Shown here: positions 7,325-11,871 of the stretch, piece by piece
Layout of the letters: each line of letters opens with the position of its first letter
How positions within the stretch are numbered: position 1 is the first letter of the stretch
Assembly (NCBI GenBank): GCA_031404455.1
Contig: JANNHP010000282.1
Coordinates: 1 to 11,871, forward strand
DNA: 11,871 nucleotides
Direction of reading: 5' to 3'
Origin: JANNHP01 sp031404455
GTDB lineage: Bacteria > Planctomycetota > JAJSAM01 > JAJVHW01
The notes under the pieces: generated by a model
What the model was told of the DNA's origin: nothing
Database searches by the model: none
What the model saw: the letters and a program-made list of their open reading frames with translations, nothing else
Translations under genes and position numbers: made by a program

Positions 7325-7675
7325 ATGCGCGTCGGACACACGGAGCTCTTCGTCACGGACCCGGCCGTCGCCCGCGACTTCTACGAGCGCGTCCTCGGGT
7401 TCGTGGCGACGTCGGTGCAGCACGGCGGCGACATCGTCTGGCTCACGTTCGGCAACCGCGAGTTCCTGCTCCGGAAGGGCGCGCCGCCCGCGTCCTCGCC
7501 CGACTACCAGCACAGCGGCCAGGCGCTCGTCTTCTACACCGACAACCTCGCCGCGGCGATGCTCGAACTCCGCTCGCGCGGGCTCGTGTTCGACGGCGAC
7601 GACGGGCAGGGCTGCCCCACGTTCCGCGATCCGGACGGGCACTGGTATCAGCTCGTGGATCCGCGGCACGCGTAG
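7325..7675 (+). CDS. VOC-fold (glyoxalase/bleomycin-resistance/dioxygenase) protein
   Basis: The 116-residue product has the paired beta-alpha-beta-beta-beta modules of the vicinal oxygen chelate family. Module 1 begins 'VGHTELFVTD' (3-12) followed by 'ARDFYERVLGF', and module 2 begins 'ALVFYTDN' (67-74) and ends 'DPDGHWYQLVDP' (102-113). Judged against E. coli glyoxalase I, H5 and E46 match the first pair of metal ligands. The second pair appears replaced by Q66 and Q109, so metal binding may be altered or lost and the activity is open. ATG at 7325 starts the protein where the fold starts; a GTG six codons upstream (7307) overlaps the candidate promoter and is less likely. The gene is divergent from the DUF885 lipoprotein gene and ends 18 bases from the convergent membrane-protein gene. 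The family includes glyoxalases, dioxygenases, isomerases and drug-binding proteins; none can be chosen here. Confidence 0.85.
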   Translation: MRVGHTELFVTDPAVARDFYERVLGFVATSVQHGGDIVWLTFGNREFLLRKGAPPASSPDYQHSGQALVFYTDNLAAAMLELRSRGLVFDGDDGQGCPTFRDPDGHWYQLVDPRHA

Positions 7676-7693
7676 TCGCGAGTTTGAGCAGCG

Positions 7694-9157
7694 TCACGAC
7701 CCGCCATGGTCCGCAACGATCGGGTGATCGAGCGGCACGGCCGTGAACGTCCGCGCGCGCCGGGCGATGACGACGTAGACGCCGCCGAGGAACCAGACGC
7801 CGATGAGGCTCGCACAGTCGTAGCGCGACACGGGAGTGCCGCCGGCAACGAGCGCGAGCCACGACGCCGCGCCGAGCAAGGCAGCGAGCAGGGCAATTCG
7901 CGTCGGCGACCATGTGAGGCACGTCGCGGCTTGGAACGCGATCGGCGTGAGCAACAACGACGACCAGATCGGTGTCATCCCGCCGGCGGGGAACCACGGG
8001 TCGTAGGCGGGGGGGATGAATGCCGGCTGCACCACGAGCAACGCCAGGAGGATCGGGAGACCTCGCGAAGTCACCCACCGCGGCGCCGGATCGCGCACCG
8101 CACGGACGAGGACGAGCGGACCGAGGGTCGCCAAGGCCGCCTGTGCGATGACGGGCGGCTGGATGTCGTCCGGGATTCCCAGGCGAACTTGGCTAAACAC
8201 GGTGACGAGCGCCGCCGAGAGCCAGAGCGGTGCGGCCAGCGATCCCAGCGCAGCGCGGTGACCGGCCGCCAGGGAGACGAGGAGCGTCGAGCCGATCGAG
8301 AGAGTGACGGAGTTGAGCACACTCCCGTAGTACGTGAGAGCGGGGCCTCCCAACGGGAAGGACGGCCCGCCGTACAGGACGCCGAACGCCGCAACGAGAC
8401 TCAGAGCGGGCCACGGACTTCGTTGGACGAGCGCCAGCAAGCGGACGGGGTCGGCGCGCAGGCGAGGATCGAAGATCTCCCGAGCAGCGAGGCCCGCGAG
8501 CACCGGCCAGAGCACGAACGCGAACTCCGTCGCCACCCCCGCGCCGTTGGACGCGATCGTCCAGACGGTCGGTGTCCAGCCGGAGGTCGCGTAGTTCCAG
8601 ACCCCCGCCACGACGAGTGCCAGGCCTCCGACGAAGACCCCCGCCCGCGGCAGGCGCAAGGCGCCCATCGCGGCGAGTGCGAGAGACACGCCGCCCCAGG
8701 TCAGCGGCCAGGACATCTCGACGCCCTGGCGCCGGACGAGAGGTGCAGCGATCCCGAGCGCCGCGCCGACGAGCGCGAATCCGGGCACGCGCATCCCGGC
8801 GCCGCCCGCGACGAGCAGGAGCGAGACGCGGAGGTATCGCGGCAGCCCTTGGTGGACGGGCGCGATCCGGTCGATGTCCGACCACTCGCGGACGGGAAAG
8901 TCCGAGTCGATGCCCCGCGCGACGCCTGCCATCACGAGGATCACGATCCAACGCGTCTTCCACGAGCACCGGGACACGCACGCGCCCGCGAGGAACATCG
9001 CGCCCACGTCCCATCGGACGTCGCGGAGGAAGAGCGTCGATCCGATCAGGACGAAGGCCGCGAACACCGAGTCGCCGCGGACCGCCTCCGCGAATCCGAG
9101 CGCCGCCTCCGCGACGAAGCCGCGACGCGACGCGCCGCCGGGCGCGTCAGGCGGCAT
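7694..9157 (-). CDS. Multi-pass integral membrane protein, unknown function
   Basis: The 487-residue product is strongly hydrophobic, with about a dozen or more likely membrane helices (for example near 30-44, 69-80, 125-139, 150-167, 173-187, 206-225, 285-298, 306-321, 335-353, 366-380, 395-410, 420-438 and 450-465). I recognise no family motif. Longer loops fall around 81-110 ('DSDFPVREWSDIDRIAPVHQ') and 380-395, the latter rich in Pro and aromatic residues. Such helix numbers are common in transporters and in enzymes acting on lipid-linked sugars, but nothing here settles it. The ATG at 9157 lies inside the end of the preceding gene, overlapping it by 11 bases, and has no Shine-Dalgarno, so translation is probably coupled. 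It is the last gene of the four-gene operon and converges on the VOC gene. I see no strong terminator after it. Confidence 0.75.
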   Translation of the reverse strand: MPPDAPGGASRRGFVAEAALGFAEAVRGDSVFAAFVLIGSTLFLRDVRWDVGAMFLAGACVSRCSWKTRWIVILVMAGVARGIDSDFPVREWSDIDRIAPVHQGLPRYLRVSLLLVAGGAGMRVPGFALVGAALGIAAPLVRRQGVEMSWPLTWGGVSLALAAMGALRLPRAGVFVGGLALVVAGVWNYATSGWTPTVWTIASNGAGVATEFAFVLWPVLAGLAAREIFDPRLRADPVRLLALVQRSPWPALSLVAAFGVLYGGPSFPLGGPALTYYGSVLNSVTLSIGSTLLVSLAAGHRAALGSLAAPLWLSAALVTVFSQVRLGIPDDIQPPVIAQAALATLGPLVLVRAVRDPAPRWVTSRGLPILLALLVVQPAFIPPAYDPWFPAGGMTPIWSSLLLTPIAFQAATCLTWSPTRIALLAALLGAASWLALVAGGTPVSRYDCASLIGVWFLGGVYVVIARRARTFTAVPLDHPIVADHGGS

Positions 9158-9893
9158 CGACCGCGACCCGCACGACCACCGTCGCCGGTCCGCGGAGGAC
9201 GAGGCGGCCGTCCACGACCTCGGCGTCGCCGGATTCGACCGCGGTGCATTCGGGATCGACGCTCGCCAGTGCGGACTGCCCGGGCAGATGCCGGTAGAGC
9301 CGCACTCGAAACGTGCCCGTCACAAGGCCGCGGAACTCCGCGGACCCGTTCCGGTCCACGGACGCGTTCGATGCGCCGATTCCACCGGCGCTCGCATGCT
9401 GGCGCAGCGCCGTCACGTCGATGCCGGCTGCGACGAGTCTCGACTCCCAGTCCTCGGCGTGGACGCCCACCGCGACGAGCCGTTCGTAGACGGCCCGGAG
9501 TCGATCGGCGTCCGCACGCGCGATCTTGTCGCGCGCGAGCGAGACGCGCCACTCGGACGCGTCGAGCGGAGCCCCCATCGAGTCCACGGCGCGGACGCGA
9601 ACGCCCGCGCCCGGCGCGAGGACGATCGTCGTGTCGCCGTGCGCAGCGATCTCGCACGATTGGCGCGAGCGAAACGGCTGATCGACCTGCGGCGAGGCGC
9701 CGAGCGCGACGCCCGCCTCCGTCTCGGGCGACGGTCCGAACTCGAAGCGACCGTCGGCGTCGGTGCGAACGGGGTGATCGGAGCGCGTCGATCCCTCTCT
9801 CGCGGGATCGAGCCGGTAGAGGCGGACGTCCACGCCCTCGATCGGACGGCCCTCTGCATCGACGACCCGCCCGCGCACCACGCGCCCGCTCAC
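9147..9893 (-). CDS. Small carboxypeptidase-regulatory-like protein without signal peptide
   Basis: The 248-residue product starts straight into a CarboxypepD_reg-like beta-sandwich ('VVRGRVVDAEGRPIEGVDVR' 5-24; 'DADGRFEFG' 45-53; domain to about 92). A second region (97-240) opens with 'VRVRAVDSMGAPLD' and closes with 'NGSAEFRGLVTGTFRVRLY'. Between these lies a charged, probably helical segment (about 121-166), so it looks like a second domain of the same fold with a helical insertion. No signal peptide or membrane helix is visible, although this fold is normally extracytoplasmic. The GTG start overlaps the kinase stop in the arrangement GTGA (4 bases), and the stop overlaps the next gene by 11 bases, which supports this start and co-translation. 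Function is unknown. Its place between a histidine kinase and a membrane protein suggests a partner of one of them, by inference. Confidence 0.75.
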   Translation of the reverse strand: MSGRVVRGRVVDAEGRPIEGVDVRLYRLDPAREGSTRSDHPVRTDADGRFEFGPSPETEAGVALGASPQVDQPFRSRQSCEIAAHGDTTIVLAPGAGVRVRAVDSMGAPLDASEWRVSLARDKIARADADRLRAVYERLVAVGVHAEDWESRLVAAGIDVTALRQHASAGGIGASNASVDRNGSAEFRGLVTGTFRVRLYRHLPGQSALASVDPECTAVESGDAEVVDGRLVLRGPATVVVRVAVDAA

Positions 9894-10966
9894 GGCGCGC
9901 CGCCCGCCGGCAACGTCACCCGGAACACGCTCCCCGTCTCGCCGGTCCGCAGCAGTTCCACGCGCCCCGACATCGTCTCCGCGAGGCGCGACGCGATCGG
10001 CAGGCCGAGGCCGCTGCCGCCGGCGCGGCCGGTGACGTACGGATCGAAGAGACGCTCGCGGAGATCCGCTGCGACGCCCGGGCCGCGGTCGAGGACGTCG
10101 ACGAAGACGCGGTCACCGTCGCGCGACGCCGCCACGCAAACGAGGCCGTCGCCCGACTGCGCCTGCATCGCGTTGAGACAGAGGTTCAGCAGGATCTGAC
10201 GGAGGAGATCGGCGTCCGCGCGCACCTCCACGTCGCGGGCGACGGCATTCTCGGTCGTGACGCCGCGCCCGCGCGCCTCCCCCGCGAGCAGCAGGAAGAC
10301 CGCGTCCACGACCTCGGCGGGCCGCACGCGCGCGACCTCGGCCGCGGGCGGCCGCGCGAAGTCGAGAAAGTTGCCGACGACGCGGTCGAGGCGCGTCACC
10401 TCGTCGTCGAGGAGCTTGCCGAACTCGGCGCGCGCGGCGGGCTTCGTCTCGGGCTTGACGAGCACCTCGGCCGCGCCGCGGATGCCGCCGAGCGGGTTCC
10501 GGATCTCGTGGGCCATTCCCGCGGCCAGCTCACCGAGCGCGCGCAGACGTTCGCTCCGCCGCATCGCCTCCTCGGCCTGGAGGAGCGAGCGGGCGTTCGC
10601 CTCGAGCTCGCGCGCCTGCCCCTCGGCGCGCGCGAGAGCGTCGTCGCGGCGCTGCGAGAGAAGGCCCGTCGTCAGGGCGACGATGAAGTAGAGACCGATG
10701 TCGGCGGCGACCGACCCGAGGGTGTGGTGGCCGGAGAGTTGCACGAAGTAGTGCGTCAGCGAGAAGGCGCTCATCACTCCGCTCGCGACGAGTCCTCCGC
10801 GCAGGTGGAACCACCAGCCCGCGAGCACCAGCGGCACGTACGTCACTTTGAACAGGAAGTTGTGCAGGTCGTGCTGCATCGGGTCGGACGCGACGTGCAG
10901 CACCGCGATGACGATCAGCGTGCCGGCGATGAGCCCCGCCTTCACCGGGCGCGATGGCTCACCCAC
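9890..10966 (-). CDS. Membrane-bound sensor histidine kinase (NtrB/AtoS-like)
   Basis: The 358-residue product is a two-component sensor kinase. Residues about 10-104 hold roughly four membrane helices, with short loops and no large outer sensor domain. A coiled coil (about 106-140) leads to the dimerisation and phosphoacceptor region 'MAHEIRNPLGGIRG' with H153. The ATPase domain shows the N box 'NLCLNAMQA' (N265), G1 box 'DRGPGV' (293-298), F box 'LFDPYVTG' and G2 box 'GGSGLGL' (316-322). The H box and G2 sequences are typical of kinases that pair with NtrC-type activators, and such an activator is encoded just upstream. The start is taken as GTG at 10966, which shares one base with the activator's TAG stop (TAGTG) and has GGAGGA nine bases upstream. 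A longer frame to 11116 would add residues that only shadow the activator gene. The signal is unknown; the compact sensor suggests a membrane-embedded or intracellular cue. Confidence 0.9.
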   Translation of the reverse strand: MGEPSRPVKAGLIAGTLIVIAVLHVASDPMQHDLHNFLFKVTYVPLVLAGWWFHLRGGLVASGVMSAFSLTHYFVQLSGHHTLGSVAADIGLYFIVALTTGLLSQRRDDALARAEGQARELEANARSLLQAEEAMRRSERLRALGELAAGMAHEIRNPLGGIRGAAEVLVKPETKPAARAEFGKLLDDEVTRLDRVVGNFLDFARPPAAEVARVRPAEVVDAVFLLLAGEARGRGVTTENAVARDVEVRADADLLRQILLNLCLNAMQAQSGDGLVCVAASRDGDRVFVDVLDRGPGVAADLRERLFDPYVTGRAGGSGLGLPIASRLAETMSGRVELLRTGETGSVFRVTLPAGGAP

Positions 10967-11871
10967 TAACGAGATTCCTCCGACGCGCCTCGCGGCGGAG
11001 GAATCTCGATGGCGTGCTTCTCGATGCGGTAGAGCAGCGTCTGTCGCGTGATGCCGAGGAGCTTCGCCGCGTGCGTGCGGTTGCCGCCGGTGTGGCGCAG
11101 CGCCTTCGTCAGCCACGCGCGCTCGATCGCCTCGAGATTCACGCCCGCGGCCGGGAAGTCGGCCTCTACCGGCGGGGGGACGACCGGGTCGCGCATCGTG
11201 GGTGGAAGGTCGTCGACACCGAAGGCGCGGCCGTCGCCGCCGAGGATGACCGCGCGCTCGATCGCGTTCTCGAGCTCGCGGACGTTGCCGGGCCAGTCGT
11301 AGGCGTGGAACGCAGCCAGCGCCTCGCGCGAGAACTCGACGTGGTGACCGGCGATCCGCTGCGCAAACGTCTCCGCCAGCAGCACCACGTCCTCGCGGCG
11401 CTCGCGCAGCGGCGGCGCGCGCAGCGGCACGACCGCGAGACGGTAGTAGAGGTCCTTGCGGAACTCTCCCTCGGCGACCGCGGCTTCGAGGTCGCGGTTG
11501 GTCGCGGCGATCACGCGCACGTCCACGTCCAGCGGTTTCTCTCCGCCGACGCGCGTGACGCGCCGGTCCGTCAGCACGCGGAGCAGCGTCACCTGCGCCG
11601 CGAGCGGGAGCTCCGCCACTTCGTCGAGGAAGAGCGTTCCGCCCGTCGCCTGCTCGAAGTGACCGCGGTGCAGACGGTCGGCGCCGGTGAAGGAACCGCG
11701 CTCGTGGCCGAAGAGCTGCGACTCGACGAGATCCTTCGGGATCGCCCCGCAGTTGACCGCGACGAACGGCCCCGCGGCGCGGCGTCCCTGGAAGTGCAGA
11801 GCGCGCGCGACGAGTTCCTTTCCGGTGCCGCTCTCGCCCGCGATGAGCACCGTGGTGTCCACGTCCTTCAG
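10966..11871 (-). CDS. Sigma-54-dependent transcriptional activator (NtrC family), 5' partial
   Basis: The frame is open to the window edge, leaving 301 visible residues of the C-terminal part. They include the AAA+ sigma-54 interaction domain: Walker A 'GESGTGKE' (12-19), the sigma-54 contact loop 'GSFTGA' (59-64, a known variant of GAFTGA), Walker B 'GGTLFLDEVAEL' (77-88), and an arginine-rich sensor stretch 'FRKDLYYRL'. A Pro-rich linker leads to a Fis-type helix-turn-helix (about 245-290, 'GNRTHAAKLLGITRQTLLYR') for enhancer binding. Such proteins use ATP hydrolysis to open promoters held by sigma-54 RNA polymerase. The histidine kinase gene follows with a one-base overlap, so a phosphoreceiver domain probably lies upstream of the window, but it is not seen. 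The GTG at 11862 is internal, just before Walker A, and is not the start. Confidence 0.92.
   Translation of the reverse strand: MKDVDTTVLIAGESGTGKELVARALHFQGRRAAGPFVAVNCGAIPKDLVESQLFGHERGSFTGADRLHRGHFEQATGGTLFLDEVAELPLAAQVTLLRVLTDRRVTRVGGEKPLDVDVRVIAATNRDLEAAVAEGEFRKDLYYRLAVVPLRAPPLRERREDVVLLAETFAQRIAGHHVEFSREALAAFHAYDWPGNVRELENAIERAVILGGDGRAFGVDDLPPTMRDPVVPPPVEADFPAAGVNLEAIERAWLTKALRHTGGNRTHAAKLLGITRQTLLYRIEKHAIEIPPPRGASEESR
10976..10981 (-). promoter_or_regulatory. Shine-Dalgarno of the histidine kinase gene
   Basis: GGAGGA on the minus strand lies nine bases before the GTG at 10966, within the last codons of the activator gene. It is the only strong Shine-Dalgarno I see before any start in the window, and it decides the kinase start over longer upstream options. 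It also suggests the kinase can be initiated independently of ribosomes finishing the activator. Confidence 0.7.

Noticed and set aside
7235..7669. Longer N-terminus for the DUF885 protein (frame open up to 7669)
   Set aside because: The extension overlaps the VOC gene on the other strand, looks noncoding, and would bury the lipoprotein signal peptide that starts at 7234.
7669..7693. Small hairpin (CGCG-TAGT-CGCG followed by AGTTTGAG) between the convergent VOC and membrane-protein genes
   Set aside because: A four-base stem with three T's is too weak to call a terminator in GC-rich DNA.
7706..10969. Very long plus-strand open frame (1087 codons) across the minus-strand operon
   Set aside because: Its translation is rich in Arg, Asp, Glu and His with no domain pattern, and it lies opposite three well-supported genes. 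Long antisense frames are expected in DNA this GC-rich.
10967..11116. Longer N-terminus for the histidine kinase (frame open up to 11116)
   Set aside because: The extra residues lie wholly within the activator gene and are His/Arg-rich; the GTG at 10966 has a good Shine-Dalgarno and a typical stop-start overlap.

Overview
The window is GC-rich (roughly 70 percent by eye) and densely coded, with seven protein genes, the two at the edges cut. The best taxonomic clue is a gene joining an ECF-type sigma factor, one membrane span and a long series of carboxypeptidase-regulatory-like (CarboxypepD_reg) beta-sandwich repeats. C-terminally extended sigma factors of this kind are a known feature of Planctomycetota, so an uncultured planctomycete or close relative is my best guess. 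Scarce Shine-Dalgarno sequences and a likely leaderless promoter fit that but do not prove it.

Layout. Positions 2-5487 (+ strand) hold two tandem paralogues. The first lacks its start and shows seven beta-sandwich repeats. The second (2128-5487) is complete: sigma regions 2 and 4, a transmembrane helix, then about nine repeats. Both end in almost the same C-terminus and the same 37-base noncoding flank, which can fold into an A-tract/T-tract hairpin. Facing them is a lipoprotein of the DUF885 putative metallopeptidase family (5528-7234, - strand). It diverges from a small VOC-fold protein (7325-7675, +). From 11871 down to 7694 (- strand) runs a tightly packed four-gene operon: a sigma-54-dependent activator (5' end outside the window), a histidine kinase, a small two-domain carboxypeptidase-regulatory-like protein, and a multi-pass membrane protein of unknown function. 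Its genes overlap by 1, 4 and 11 bases.

How the genes may work together (inference). Two regulatory arrangements lie side by side, and both involve the same beta-sandwich fold. In one, the fold is fused through a membrane helix to a sigma factor, which would make a one-protein surface-to-transcription signalling device. In the other, a small protein with the fold is co-translated with a two-component system and a membrane protein. The substrates and signals cannot be read from the sequence. No RNA genes, insertion sequences, CRISPR arrays, attachment sites or origins were seen, and no gene-free stretch exceeds 100 bases.
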